Part shown: one piece after another, positions 6,010-14,978 of the stretch
How the letters are laid out: each line of letters begins with the position of its first letter
Position numbering within the stretch: the first letter of the stretch is position 1
Source: JAVWMQ01 sp036646055
Lineage (GTDB): Bacteria; Bacillota; Clostridia; Peptostreptococcales; Anaerovoracaceae
Assembly (NCBI GenBank): GCA_036646055.1
Contig: JAVXMY010000004.1
Coordinates: forward strand, 1 to 64,000
Length of the DNA stretch: 64,000 bases
Reading direction: 5' to 3'
Position numbers and translations under genes: made by a program
The notes under the pieces: model-generated
Databases searched by the model: none
What the model saw: the letters and a program-made list of their open reading frames with translations, nothing else
What the model was told of the DNA's origin: nothing

Positions 6010-7443
6010 TTTTGTTTTTTTCATTTCTTCAAATAATGTAGTTAATGCTTTGGCATAGTCATAGGCATTTTCTATATTAATACCAATTGAAATCATATTT
6101 GCTTTTTTATTAATTTGATGCATATATGCCATTTCAGATTCTACAAAGTTGTAACGAGGTGTTGGATCCATTGAATGCTTCTTTAGTACACTTTGTACGA
6201 ACTGGGTAAATTCGCTTTGAATAGGCTCTTCAACAGTGCCTTTAACATCTGCCTCCCATAAAGGGTATCTAACTTTTTTTGTAATATTAAAGTCGGACAG
6301 ATTGGCAATGGTCTTAAAGGAAGAATCCATTTCCTTTGAAACGTCCTTATCGACAGTTCTAGCCATTATATCTAGTGTTGCATCTTGTGTAGTGTCAATT
6401 GATGCAATTGTTGTTAAAGCTAAAGTATCGCCTTCGTAGTCCTCTTCAGTAGTGGCATAAACCCCATCTACTAAAGTATACAGTAAACTTAGTAGTCTAG
6501 AAGTATCGTCTAGGGATATAACTCTATCTGGAACAGCAACTTCTTCATATTCAAAAGTTGCTTCTGCATCTCTGTTTCTATTTTTGTCTTTAAAACTGTT
6601 TTTTGATGCTTCTAGCTTAGAAGTAAATTTAGTTTGATTACTTTCATCTATTACTACTAAAGCCTTACAATTAGTAGGGTAGTCGGTTATATTGTTTGAA
6701 CTAGTAAACTCTGCAATCTCCATAACAGTTCCTGAAGCTTTGGCACTTGCCAGTAAATCTCCAATAAAAACAATAGGATTTGTATGTTTAGAACTTCGAT
6801 CTCCGGAATCATCAGCTTTTAAGTTTGCTATTTCTATTTTATATGCCTTAGTTCCACTTGGATAGTTATAAGTTAATGGTTTAGATACACGATATGTTTT
6901 TGTAAAGGCACTACCATTAAATAAAGCTGATTTGTTCCAATGTGTAAGATTAATAATATTATCAGTATCAATATCAGCTTTTTTTAAAGTTGAACTAGCA
7001 GATGTGCTCTTCTTATTTTCAGGCGTAATAAGCAAGTTGATATCTCCATGATTACTACTATTTATAAGTGTAGCAAAAGCTATAGCTGAAACTTGTGCTG
7101 ATTTTTTTTTGTCCGATAGAGAGTAACTAATATGTAATGTTGTTGAATCTGCATCCTTGTAACCATCTACTGCTTTAAACTTTGTAAGTAGTAGATTATT
7201 TCCTAAATCATTAACTGTTAATGATTTAGAAGTTAAGAAGTTTTTAATTGTATTACTTAACTGTTTTTCAGTATTGCTATTATCATATTTGATACGTAAA
7301 TCTTCATAAAAATCAAAGATATTTGATTTTAAAGTATTTTCGCTATCTTCAATTTTTTCGTTACTTGATAGTGAAGATATAATAAAAGGTGAAATACCAA
7401 TTAAAACTATTACTATTATAATTATTATTTTTTTAGTGTTCAT
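6007..7443 (-). CDS. Membrane-anchored, degenerate M20C (PepD-like) pseudopeptidase
   Basis: A 478-residue protein with one N-terminal transmembrane anchor (KKIIIIIVIVLIGISPF) and the rest presumably outside the cell. I do not find intact catalytic motifs, but the whole length can be threaded on aminoacyl-histidine dipeptidase PepD: IFDFYEDLR with NTEKQLSNTIKNF matches its N-terminus, LGNNLLLTKFKAVDGYKDAD matches -NN--I-KPAT-GYE-, INLLITPENK matches the LEVL-T-EEE strand, and the last 100 residues match the C-terminal catalytic lobe. The H-x-D, G-x-D-N-G, EE and C-terminal H metal ligands are replaced or deleted. ATG 7443 follows AGGAAA; an in-frame ATG at 7458 is less likely. Role unknown. 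Confidence 0.6.
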   Translation of the reverse strand: MNTKKIIIIIVIVLIGISPFIISSLSSNEKIEDSENTLKSNIFDFYEDLRIKYDNSNTEKQLSNTIKNFLTSKSLTVNDLGNNLLLTKFKAVDGYKDADSTTLHISYSLSDKKKSAQVSAIAFATLINSSNHGDINLLITPENKKSTSASSTLKKADIDTDNIINLTHWNKSALFNGSAFTKTYRVSKPLTYNYPSGTKAYKIEIANLKADDSGDRSSKHTNPIVFIGDLLASAKASGTVMEIAEFTSSNNITDYPTNCKALVVIDESNQTKFTSKLEASKNSFKDKNRNRDAEATFEYEEVAVPDRVISLDDTSRLLSLLYTLVDGVYATTEEDYEGDTLALTTIASIDTTQDATLDIMARTVDKDVSKEMDSSFKTIANLSDFNITKKVRYPLWEADVKGTVEEPIQSEFTQFVQSVLKKHSMDPTPRYNFVESEMAYMHQINKKANMISIGINIENAYDYAKALTTLFEEMKKTK

Positions 7444-7477
7444 TATTTGTTTCCTCATTTATAAATATATCTTTAGT

Positions 7478-7486
7478 ATTATATCA
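7478..7486 (-). promoter_or_regulatory. Extended -10 promoter for the pseudopeptidase gene
   Basis: On the minus strand TGATATAAT (7486-7478) is an extended -10 (TGn-TATAAT), 35 bp before the chosen ATG. The -35 match (TTCAAA at 7506-7501) is weak. The rest of the 309-nt spacer 7444-7752 is AT-rich and carries the divergent nrdD promoter. Confidence 0.5.
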
Positions 7487-7638
7487 TGATACATAAAAAA
7501 TTTGAACATAATATGATTTCAAAAATACAAATATTACAATTTTTTTATTTAAAAAAATCTAGTTATTGCAATAACAAGGGTTAAGGAATTTTGGGTTACT
7601 TAATGTTTTTTTACTACAAAATCAGGATTATTTTCTTA

Positions 7639-7666
7639 TTGACATCAATCCTATATGGGGTATAAT
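7639..7666 (+). promoter_or_regulatory. nrdDG promoter
   Basis: TTGACA (7639-7644) and TATAAT (7661-7666) with a 16-bp spacer, about 86 bp upstream of the nrdD ATG. Both hexamers are perfect consensus, so strong basal transcription is expected unless repressed. A NrdR-like box lies just downstream. Confidence 0.85.
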
Positions 7667-7686
7667 TTATTTGTGACTAAAAATAG

Positions 7687-7702
7687 ACACTAGATATTGT
7701 AG
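7687..7702 (+). promoter_or_regulatory. Candidate NrdR box in the nrdD leader
   Basis: ACACTAGATATTGTAG is close to the NrdR consensus (acaCwATATwTtGtgt). NrdR is the ATP/dATP-sensing repressor of ribonucleotide reductase operons. The position, about 20 bp past the -10, suits repression. NrdR normally binds two boxes about three helical turns apart and I could find only one convincing copy; a half-match, TTTGTGA, lies at 7670-7676. Confidence 0.5.
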
Positions 7703-7752
7703 ATAATATCTAAAAGGGAAATTGGAGAAAAAAACGATTCGGAGGGGGATAA

Positions 7753-10098
7753 ATGAACTCTATTTTAAAGATTATAAAAAGAGACGGAAGAACAGATGAG
7801 TTCGATATTGATAAAATTGCACTTGCCATCTACAAGGCAGCTGAAGTTTTAGGCGGTAGAGATAAAGAAATGGCGAACTACCTAGCTAGACAGGTAGAAC
7901 TATATTTAATTGAAAAATGTCATAACAATACACCTACAGTTGAAGAAATTCAAGATGCTGTTGAAAAAATATTAATTGAAAACGGACATGCAAGAACAGC
8001 TAAAGAATTCATTTTGTATAGATCAGAACGTACAAGAGTAAGAGATATGAATACTAGATTAATGAAAATCTATGAGGATCTTACTTTTAAAGATGCGGCA
8101 GATAATGATATTAAAAGAGAAAATGCTAATATTGATGGCGACACAGCTATGGGAACAATGCTTAAGTATGGTTCTGAAGGGGCTAAACAGTTCTATGAAA
8201 TGTTTGTTTTAAAACCGGAGCATAGCAAAGCTCATAAAAATGGGGATATTCATATTCATGATTTGGATTTTTTAACTCTAACAACTACATGTTGTCAAAT
8301 AGATTTAGATAAATTGTTTGATGGCGGATTTAGTACTGGTCATGGTTTTCTTAGAGAACCTAATGATATTCAAAGTTACTCAGCATTAGCTTGTATTGCA
8401 ATACAGTCAAACCAAAATGATCAACACGGTGGTCAGAGTATTCCTTATTTTGATTTTGGTATGGCTAATGGAGTTAAAAAGACTTTTAGAAGATTATATT
8501 GGACAAATCTTGGTAAATTAATTGATATGGAATTAGACCAAGAAGTTAATGTAGATAAAGTTAAAGAAATTGGCAAAAACATTTTGGTAAAAGAAAATGT
8601 ATATCCAACTATTTTAAATGATAATAATTACTTGGAACTAGAAAGTCCATTTATACTTCCATTAATTGATGATGCAGCTAAAGTAGAAAAGTTACAAGCA
8701 AAGGCAATGAAGTATGCAAATGTAGAAATAAAGAGAGCCGTTTATCAGGCTATGGAAGCTTTTGTGCATAATTTAAACACAATGCACTCAAGAGCTGGTG
8801 CACAGATTCCATTCTCTTCTATTAATTATGGAACTGATACATCTCCTGAAGGTAGATTGATTATTGAAGGAGTATTACTTGCAACAGAAGCTGGACTTGG
8901 AAATGGTGAAACACCAATTTTCCCAATTCATATATTTAAAATTAAAGAAGGAATAAACTACAATCCGGAAGATCCAAACTACGATTTATTTAAATTGGCT
9001 TGTAGAGTTTCTGCCAAACGTTTATTCCCTAACTTTTCATTTATTGATGCTCCATTTAACTTGGAATATTATAAGGAAGGTGATCCAAATACAGAATGTG
9101 CATATATGGGATGTAGAACTAGGGTAATAGGAAATGTTTACGATCCAGATAGAGAAATTGTAGGCGGAAGAGGGAACTTGAGTTTCACTTCTATTAACTT
9201 ACCTAGAATTGCAATTAAGGCCCATGGAAGTATTGAGTTTTTCTTTGAAGAACTAGAAAGAAAAATGGACCTATGTATAGATCAGCTTATGGAAAGATAT
9301 AAAATCCAAGCATCTAAAAAAGTTAAGAACTATCCTTTCTTAATGGGTGAAGGTGTATGGATTGATTCTGAAAATCTAAAGCCAAATGACAGTGTTGCTG
9401 AAGTGTTGAAACACGGTACCTTATCAATTGGATTTATTGGATTAGCAGAAACTCTTAAGGCTTTGATTGGAACCCATCATGGCGAATCTAAAGAGGCGCA
9501 GATTTTAGGACTAGAAATTATTGGATTTATGAGAAAACGTCTAGATGACGAAGCAAGAAAGACAGGATTTAACTACTCATTATTAGGAACACCTGCAGAA
9601 GGACTTTCAGGAAGATTTGTAAGAATGGATAGAGAAAAGTTCGGAACTATAGAAGGTGTTACAGATAGAGAATATTACACAAATTCATTCCATATTCCTG
9701 TTTACTTTGACATTAATGCTTATGATAAGATTAAACTTGAGGCACCTTACCACGCACTAACAAATGCAGGTCACATTTCATATGTTGAGCTTGATGGTGA
9801 TCCAATGAAGAACCTTGAAGCCTTCGAACAGGTTGTTAGATGTATGAAAGAAAGCGGAATTGGATATGGATCTATTAACCACCCTGTTGATAGAGACCCT
9901 GTTTGTGGATATACTGGAATCATTGACAATGCTTGTCCTTGTTGTGGTAGAACAGAGGATGACAATGAAGGTTTTGAAAGAATCAGAAGAATTACAGGTT
10001 ACTTAGTTGGAACTGTTGATAGATTTAATAATGCTAAAACAGCTGAAGTTAATGATAGGGTTAAACACTCATTAAATAGTGAAATGGAAGAAATATAA
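7753..10098 (+). CDS. nrdD: Anaerobic (class III) ribonucleoside-triphosphate reductase
   Basis: A 781-residue glycyl-radical enzyme that reduces NTPs to dNTPs without oxygen. Residues 1-95 form an ATP-cone allosteric domain (IIKRDGRTDEFDIDKIALAI). The catalytic core carries HKNGDIHIHDLDF and CIAIQSNQNDQHGGQS. The C-terminus has the four-cysteine zinc site (PVCGYTG and ACPCCGR) and the glycyl-radical loop RRITGYLVGTVDRFN. The start ATG follows GGAGGGGG. The nrdG start follows the stop directly (TAA-ATG), so the two form an operon. This is full length for the family. Confidence 0.97.
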   Translation: MNSILKIIKRDGRTDEFDIDKIALAIYKAAEVLGGRDKEMANYLARQVELYLIEKCHNNTPTVEEIQDAVEKILIENGHARTAKEFILYRSERTRVRDMNTRLMKIYEDLTFKDAADNDIKRENANIDGDTAMGTMLKYGSEGAKQFYEMFVLKPEHSKAHKNGDIHIHDLDFLTLTTTCCQIDLDKLFDGGFSTGHGFLREPNDIQSYSALACIAIQSNQNDQHGGQSIPYFDFGMANGVKKTFRRLYWTNLGKLIDMELDQEVNVDKVKEIGKNILVKENVYPTILNDNNYLELESPFILPLIDDAAKVEKLQAKAMKYANVEIKRAVYQAMEAFVHNLNTMHSRAGAQIPFSSINYGTDTSPEGRLIIEGVLLATEAGLGNGETPIFPIHIFKIKEGINYNPEDPNYDLFKLACRVSAKRLFPNFSFIDAPFNLEYYKEGDPNTECAYMGCRTRVIGNVYDPDREIVGGRGNLSFTSINLPRIAIKAHGSIEFFFEELERKMDLCIDQLMERYKIQASKKVKNYPFLMGEGVWIDSENLKPNDSVAEVLKHGTLSIGFIGLAETLKALIGTHHGESKEAQILGLEIIGFMRKRLDDEARKTGFNYSLLGTPAEGLSGRFVRMDREKFGTIEGVTDREYYTNSFHIPVYFDINAYDKIKLEAPYHALTNAGHISYVELDGDPMKNLEAFEQVVRCMKESGIGYGSINHPVDRDPVCGYTGIIDNACPCCGRTEDDNEGFERIRRITGYLVGTVDRFNNAKTAEVNDRVKHSLNSEMEEI

Positions 10099-10611
10099 AT
10101 GGATACAATAAATCTAGCTGGGATTGTTCGTGAATCAATTACAGATGGTCCAGGGATTAGGTTTGCAGTATTTTGTCAGGGATGTACTCACCATTGCCCA
10201 GGTTGTCATAATGAAGAGACTTGGGCAATAGGTGGTGGTAAAGACGTAACCATAGACAAGATTATGGAAGAGATTAAAAAGGACCCAATTTTATCTGGAG
10301 TTACTTTTTCCGGTGGTGAACCATTTTTGCAAGCTGAAGGATTCTTGGAACTTGCCAAAAGGATTAAAAGTGAAACAAAACTAAATATAATGATATTTAC
10401 AGGATTTTTAATTGAAGAATTAAAAGAAAAAGATAATGACAGCATAAAACAGCTAATATCTTTAGCCGATTATATTGTAGATGGCAAATTTGTTTTAGCC
10501 CAAAAAGATCTAACACTTAAATATCGTGGTAGTTCAAATCAGAGAATTATAGACGTTAAGGAAAGTATAAAAAATCATAAACTAATGCTTGCAAAGGAAT
10601 ATATGGTATGA
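10099..10611 (+). CDS. nrdG: Anaerobic ribonucleotide reductase activating protein (radical SAM)
   Basis: A 170-residue radical SAM enzyme that makes the glycyl radical on NrdD. The cluster-binding motif is C-THH-C-PG-C (residues about 30-37) in FCQGCTHHCPGCHNEETW. VTFSGGEPFLQ is the GGE SAM-binding motif. It sits directly after nrdD with no intergenic bases, so translation is coupled. Length is normal for NrdG. Confidence 0.96.
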   Translation: MDTINLAGIVRESITDGPGIRFAVFCQGCTHHCPGCHNEETWAIGGGKDVTIDKIMEEIKKDPILSGVTFSGGEPFLQAEGFLELAKRIKSETKLNIMIFTGFLIEELKEKDNDSIKQLISLADYIVDGKFVLAQKDLTLKYRGSSNQRIIDVKESIKNHKLMLAKEYMV

Positions 10612-10617
10612 TATACT
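10589..10617 (+). promoter_or_regulatory. Candidate rpmB promoter overlapping the nrdG stop
   Basis: TTGCAA (10589-10594) and TATACT (10612-10617) are separated by 17 bp. The -10 overlaps the nrdG stop codon (10609-10611), giving a leader of about 60 nt for rpmB. Confidence 0.55.
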
Positions 10618-10686
10618 ATCTCTTGTTCGAATGAAATTCAGAGCTTAACGGCTTTAAATATTTAAATTAAGAAGGAGGTGCGGCAA

Positions 10687-10878
10687 ATGTCAAGAAAATG
10701 CGAAATTTGCGGTAAAGGACAGGTTTCTGGAAATAATGTTTCACATTCTAACAGACACACTAGAAGAAAATGGAATGCAAATATTCAGACTGTAAGAATT
10801 GAAGAAGAAGGCAGAGTTAGAAAAGCTAATGTATGTACAAGATGCATTAGATCAAACAAAGTTAACCGCGCCAACTAA
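10687..10878 (+). CDS. rpmB: 50S ribosomal protein L28
   Basis: A 63-residue ribosomal protein, MSRKCEICGKGQVSGNNVSH, with two CxxC pairs (CEIC near residue 5 and CTRC near 50). It is therefore the zinc-binding form. The start ATG at 10687 is preceded by AAGGAGGTG; an in-frame GTG at 10678 lies inside the ribosome site and is not used. It has its own terminator. Position next to an Asp23 gene and recG is the common Firmicute order. Confidence 0.97.
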   Translation: MSRKCEICGKGQVSGNNVSHSNRHTRRKWNANIQTVRIEEEGRVRKANVCTRCIRSNKVNRAN

Positions 10879-10890
10879 TTTGGAAAGAAT

Positions 10891-10921
10891 AATTCTGTGC
10901 TTTGCACAGAATTTATTTTTT
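10891..10921 (+). terminator. rpmB terminator
   Basis: AATTCTGTGC (10891-10900) pairs perfectly with GCACAGAATT (10904-10913) around TTT and is followed by a T-rich tract (TATTTTTTT). Confidence 0.93.
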
Positions 10922-10947
10922 TATATAAACATTATTTGTGAGGTGTT

Positions 10948-11361
10948 ATGATGCCAGAAAATTATAGAGAAAAAACCAATCTTGGAGATATTGTTATTCC
11001 AAGAAGTTTAATCGCAGATATAGTAGTTGACCAAATGAGGCCTTTTAAGAATAAGGTTTTTTTAACTAATAACAAAGGTAAAATTCCAAATATAGTTACA
11101 CGTACTTTTAGTGCAGTTACGCCTAGCAACATTCATATTAATATTGATGAAAAAAATATAGATATTAAATTTTATGTTGTAATTAAGTTTGGTATTAGTA
11201 TTAGTCAAACTATTAATGAGTTAATTGATAATATTAAAAATAGAATAACAGCAAATATTGGAGTAGCACCTAAAAGTGTTTCAGTAATTGTTACAGGAAC
11301 AATGTCAAAGAATATCGCCAAGAGAAATATTGAGGTTAAGAAAAATTATGACATCGATTAG
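10948..11361 (+). CDS. Asp23/Gls24-family envelope stress protein
   Basis: A 137-residue Asp23/Gls24 domain protein. The motif region VTPSNIHINIDEKNIDIKFY, followed by a long amphipathic helix with SQTINELIDNIKNRI and VSVIVTGTM, is typical of the YloU subgroup found beside rpmB. These proteins are linked to cell-envelope homeostasis and to fatty-acid kinase. In most Firmicutes the next gene encodes the DAK2-domain fatty-acid kinase (FakA/YloV); here recG follows directly and overlaps by 14 bases, so FakA is missing from this position. ATG 10948 follows GAGGTGTT. Confidence 0.88.
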   Translation: MMPENYREKTNLGDIVIPRSLIADIVVDQMRPFKNKVFLTNNKGKIPNIVTRTFSAVTPSNIHINIDEKNIDIKFYVVIKFGISISQTINELIDNIKNRITANIGVAPKSVSVIVTGTMSKNIAKRNIEVKKNYDID

Positions 11362-13357
11362 TGATAGTATTTCTACACTGAAGGGAATAGGGCCTAAAAA
11401 GGAAAGTCTATTTGCACTTATGGGCATTAATACTTTAGGAGACTTAGTTAATCACTTTCCTTATACTTATCAAGACAGACGCATATTTAATAACATTTCA
11501 GACCTTACAGAGGGAAGTATAGCTCACATTAAATGTAAGGTTACTTTGGTTGTAACAGATAAATATAGAAAAAACAAAAAACAAAATCTTCGTATTCTTG
11601 TTTCAGATGAAACAGGGTCTTTAGATGTTGTTTTTTTTAATGCAAATTATTTGTTAAATACTATTAAGGTTGGCGATCCAATTGTTTTATATGGAAGAGC
11701 TTCAATTAATCGAGGCAAAGTTCAGCTGACACATCCAGAAATAACTAATCTAAAAATGGAAAAATATCAACCAAAGATTTTACCTATATATAGAACTATA
11801 AAAGGCATATCTCAAAAAGAAATAAGAAAAAACATAGACTTAATTCTTGAAAACCAACTTGAGTTTGAAGAAGAACTGCCTTTGGAAATAGTAAAGAAAA
11901 ACAAACTTTGCCCTAGGGACTTTGCCATAAATAACCTTCATCATCCTCAATCCAAAGAACACCTTAAGGTGGCTAAATTCAGGATGATATTTGAAGAACT
12001 ATTTGTACTTCAACTTGGACTTACCATGATGAAAAGGGGCGTAGTAGATGGTATTCCTCTAACAGCAGACCATGAAGAGTTTATAAAACTTCTACCATAC
12101 GAATTAACTAGGGATCAGCAAAAGGTTGTTGATGAAATTACCAGTGATTTATGTAGTAATAAGGCAATGAACAGGTTGCTACAAGGAGACGTTGGCTCTG
12201 GTAAAACAGTTGTAGCAGAAATAGCTTTGTATAAAACGGTTAAATCCGGCTTTCAAGGTGGATTTATGGCTCCCACAGAAATCCTTGCAAACCAGCATTA
12301 TGAATCATTGAAGGCTCATTTTGAACCTTTGGGTATAACTGTAGGATTGCTTACTGGATCAATGAAGGAAAAAGAAAAAGAAAATACGGTATTACAACTA
12401 GTAGAACAAAAAATAGATATAATTGTAGGAACCCATGCTTTAATTCAGGAAAAGGTTTCCTTTGGAAAACTAGGACTAGTTATTACAGATGAACAACATC
12501 GTTTTGGAGTAAATCAAAGAGCTATTTTATCAGAAAAAGGTGGCAATCCACATATTCTAGTAATGACTGCAACGCCAATACCGAGAACCTTAGCAGTGGT
12601 CCTTTATAGTGATTTATCAATATCGACAATAAAAGAACTTCCAAAGGGACGAAAAAAAATAATTACGGAAATAAATTCAAAATCCAAAACCAGGAATTCT
12701 TATGATAGCTTAATTGATCAAATTAAACTAGGTCACCAGGGCTATGTTGTTTGCCCACTAATAGAAGAGTCTGAAGTAATAGATGCAAATTCTGCAATAG
12801 AAGTTTATGAAAAACTTAAAATCCAATACAAAGAATTAAATATAGGTTTAGTTCATGGACAAATGAAACAAAGTGATAAAGACTCTATTATGTTAAGCTT
12901 TAAAAATAAGGAAATAGATATTTTAGTTTCAACAGTTGTCATAGAAGTTGGCATAGATGTACCAAACGCTACAGTAATGATTATAGAAAATGCAGAAAGG
13001 TTTGGACTAGCCCAGTTACATCAGCTACGAGGAAGAGTTGGTAGAGGACAAGATCAATCATATTGTTATTTAAACAACTATAGTGACGGGGAAATCTCAA
13101 AAAAGCGTTTAAAAGTAATTGCCTCTTCAACTGACGGTTTTTATATCTCCGAAAAAGATATGGAACTTAGAGGGCCGGGAGAAATCTTTGGAACAAGGCA
13201 ACATGGAATACCTGATATGGAATTTGCCGATTTAGTCAGACACATTGATTTGCTAGAAACAATTAGAGAGCAAATTACTGACTTAGAAGAAATAGATGAA
13301 AAAATATTGAAAAAAGTTGAGAAAATATTTGGAAAAAATGTTAATATAAAATTATAG
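11348..13357 (+). CDS. recG: ATP-dependent DNA helicase RecG
   Basis: A 669-residue branched-DNA helicase that reverses stalled forks and processes recombination intermediates. It begins with a helix-hairpin-helix-like region and wedge/OB domain (LKGIGPKKESLF). The helicase lobes follow, with Walker A GDVGSGKT, the DEQH box in ITDEQHRFG, and the C-terminal ENAERFGLAQLHQLRGRVGRG. The ATG at 11348 is chosen because it has a GAGGTTAAG site and matches RecG starts; the frame is open 60 bases further upstream inside the asp23 gene. It overlaps asp23 by 14 bases. Confidence 0.96.
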   Translation: MTSISDSISTLKGIGPKKESLFALMGINTLGDLVNHFPYTYQDRRIFNNISDLTEGSIAHIKCKVTLVVTDKYRKNKKQNLRILVSDETGSLDVVFFNANYLLNTIKVGDPIVLYGRASINRGKVQLTHPEITNLKMEKYQPKILPIYRTIKGISQKEIRKNIDLILENQLEFEEELPLEIVKKNKLCPRDFAINNLHHPQSKEHLKVAKFRMIFEELFVLQLGLTMMKRGVVDGIPLTADHEEFIKLLPYELTRDQQKVVDEITSDLCSNKAMNRLLQGDVGSGKTVVAEIALYKTVKSGFQGGFMAPTEILANQHYESLKAHFEPLGITVGLLTGSMKEKEKENTVLQLVEQKIDIIVGTHALIQEKVSFGKLGLVITDEQHRFGVNQRAILSEKGGNPHILVMTATPIPRTLAVVLYSDLSISTIKELPKGRKKIITEINSKSKTRNSYDSLIDQIKLGHQGYVVCPLIEESEVIDANSAIEVYEKLKIQYKELNIGLVHGQMKQSDKDSIMLSFKNKEIDILVSTVVIEVGIDVPNATVMIIENAERFGLAQLHQLRGRVGRGQDQSYCYLNNYSDGEISKKRLKVIASSTDGFYISEKDMELRGPGEIFGTRQHGIPDMEFADLVRHIDLLETIREQITDLEEIDEKILKKVEKIFGKNVNIKL

Positions 13358-13373
13358 AAAGCAGAGGATACAT

Positions 13374-13910
13374 ATGAGAATAATAGCAGGGGATTTAAAA
13401 GGCAGAAAACTAGAAACACCATTAGACAAAAAAGTAAGACCAACGACAGACAAGGTTAAAGAAGCTATGTTTTCTATTCTAATGAATAATACATATGACC
13501 GTGTATTTTGTGATTTGTTTGCAGGAACAGGAAATCTAGGCCTTGAAGCCTTATCTAGAGGAGCAAAATTCTGTTATTTTGGTGATAGCTCAAACGAAAG
13601 CATTAGGCTGCTTAAAACCAATATAGAGCACTGCAAAGTAACAGACAATGTAAGAATAATTCATGGTGACTACACTAGGACATTAGATAATATTCCGGAA
13701 AAGGTTGATGTATTTTTGGTAGACCCGCCATATAACAAGGATTTAGTTGAAAAGGTTATGGAAAAAATCGCTCAAAGCAGTTTGCTTGCAGAAGAGGGAT
13801 TAATCCTTGTGGAACATCCAAAAGAAGAGGTTTTAGAAGAAACTTATGGCTCCTATACTTTGATTAAAGAGAAAAAATATGGTAGAGTTGTACTTTCAAT
13901 TTATATGTGA
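13374..13910 (+). CDS. rsmD: 16S rRNA (guanine966-N2)-methyltransferase RsmD
   Basis: A 178-residue SAM-dependent methyltransferase. It starts MRIIAGDLKGRKLETP, has the SAM-binding motif DLFAGTGNLGLEALSRGA and the catalytic DPPY in FLVDPPYNKDL. It methylates G966 of 16S rRNA. It lies 16 bases after recG and 30 bases before coaD; rsmD-coaD is a widely conserved pair. Length is normal. Confidence 0.96.
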   Translation: MRIIAGDLKGRKLETPLDKKVRPTTDKVKEAMFSILMNNTYDRVFCDLFAGTGNLGLEALSRGAKFCYFGDSSNESIRLLKTNIEHCKVTDNVRIIHGDYTRTLDNIPEKVDVFLVDPPYNKDLVEKVMEKIAQSSLLAEEGLILVEHPKEEVLEETYGSYTLIKEKKYGRVVLSIYM

Positions 13911-13940
13911 TATTATAAATAAAAGTTATGGAGGGAAAAA

Positions 13941-14414
13941 ATGAACAAAGCTTTATATGCAGGCTCCTTTGATCCACTAACTAGTGGTCATTACAATTTA
14001 ATTAAAAGAGCGGCAAAACTATGTGATGAATTAGTGGTTGGAGTTATAGAGAATCCTCAAAAAGAACCATATTTTTCTTCTGAAGATAGGGTTAAATTAA
14101 TTGAAGAAGCGGTAAAAGGTTTACCAAATGTTAAGGCAGATGCATTCTCTGGATTATTAGCTGACTATGTTAACCAAAATGGATTTAATATGGTGGTTAG
14201 AGGTCTTAGAGGAAACACTGATTTTGATTATGAATTACAAATGGCTCATATGAATGCTAGATTATTTGAAGAAAAGGTGGAAACAATTTTTCTTATGACT
14301 GATACAAGGTACTCTTTTATTAGTTCTAGTATGGCTAAAGAAGTATTTAATTTAGGCGGAAATATAGAAGGGCTAGTTCCCGACAATGTATTAAAAGCAA
14401 TGGAGGATAAATAA
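13941..14414 (+). CDS. coaD: Phosphopantetheine adenylyltransferase
   Basis: A 157-residue enzyme transferring AMP from ATP to 4'-phosphopantetheine in CoA synthesis. The nucleotidyltransferase motif is GSFDPLTSGHYNLI (T-x-G-H) and the second motif is TRYSFISSSMAKEV near residue 127. The start follows GGAGGG. The next gene begins immediately after the stop (TAA-ATG). Confidence 0.97.
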   Translation: MNKALYAGSFDPLTSGHYNLIKRAAKLCDELVVGVIENPQKEPYFSSEDRVKLIEEAVKGLPNVKADAFSGLLADYVNQNGFNMVVRGLRGNTDFDYELQMAHMNARLFEEKVETIFLMTDTRYSFISSSMAKEVFNLGGNIEGLVPDNVLKAMEDK

Positions 14415-14978
14415 ATGAAGATTTTAGACTTAATAAATGAGATTGATGAAATTATTGAGACGTCATCAAGCGTGCCATTAACAGGGAAAATAATGGTTGA
14501 TGCAGATGAACTTGCAGAAATTGCCAAAGACATCAAAGAATCATTACCTGACGAAATACATCAAGCTCAATGGATTCAGTCAGAAAAAGACAGAATTCTA
14601 GACGAAGCTAAAAAAGAGTATGATGTAATTGTAACTGAAGCAAAAAGACATGCTGAAGGACTAGTGGAAAAAGACGAAATTCTAATTAGAGCCAGAAGAA
14701 GAGCAGAAGAGCTAATGCAGGTTACTGAAGCCAATGTTAAGCAACTAAAAATGAGTACTTATGACTATGTTGATGGTATTTTATTTAGTTTCCAGCAGAG
14801 AATTGAACAGCTTAATAATGTGTATTTTTCAGAGTTGTTTAATAATATTGACTCAACCTTTGCACAGGTTAACAGCATTATTGGTGCAAATAGAGATGAA
14901 ATAAAGGATATGGCATACAAGACTTCAATGGGAACAGACATGAAACTTGTAGACAATAATTTAGAAGATGGAGAATAA
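14415..14978 (+). CDS. Coiled-coil protein of unknown function conserved after coaD
   Basis: A 187-residue soluble protein, mostly charged alpha helix. Residues about 45-120 (KDRILDEAKKEYDVIVTEAK, RARRRAEELMQ) form a coiled coil of the kind that leads to automatic annotation as ATPase-like or DivIVA-like. There are no nucleotide-binding motifs and no membrane segment. Clostridial genomes often carry such a gene between coaD and tmcAL. It follows coaD without a gap and its 3' end overlaps tmcAL by 11 bases, so it belongs to the same operon. I do not assign a function; DivIVA-like scaffolding is a guess. Confidence 0.75.
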   Translation: MKILDLINEIDEIIETSSSVPLTGKIMVDADELAEIAKDIKESLPDEIHQAQWIQSEKDRILDEAKKEYDVIVTEAKRHAEGLVEKDEILIRARRRAEELMQVTEANVKQLKMSTYDYVDGILFSFQQRIEQLNNVYFSELFNNIDSTFAQVNSIIGANRDEIKDMAYKTSMGTDMKLVDNNLEDGE

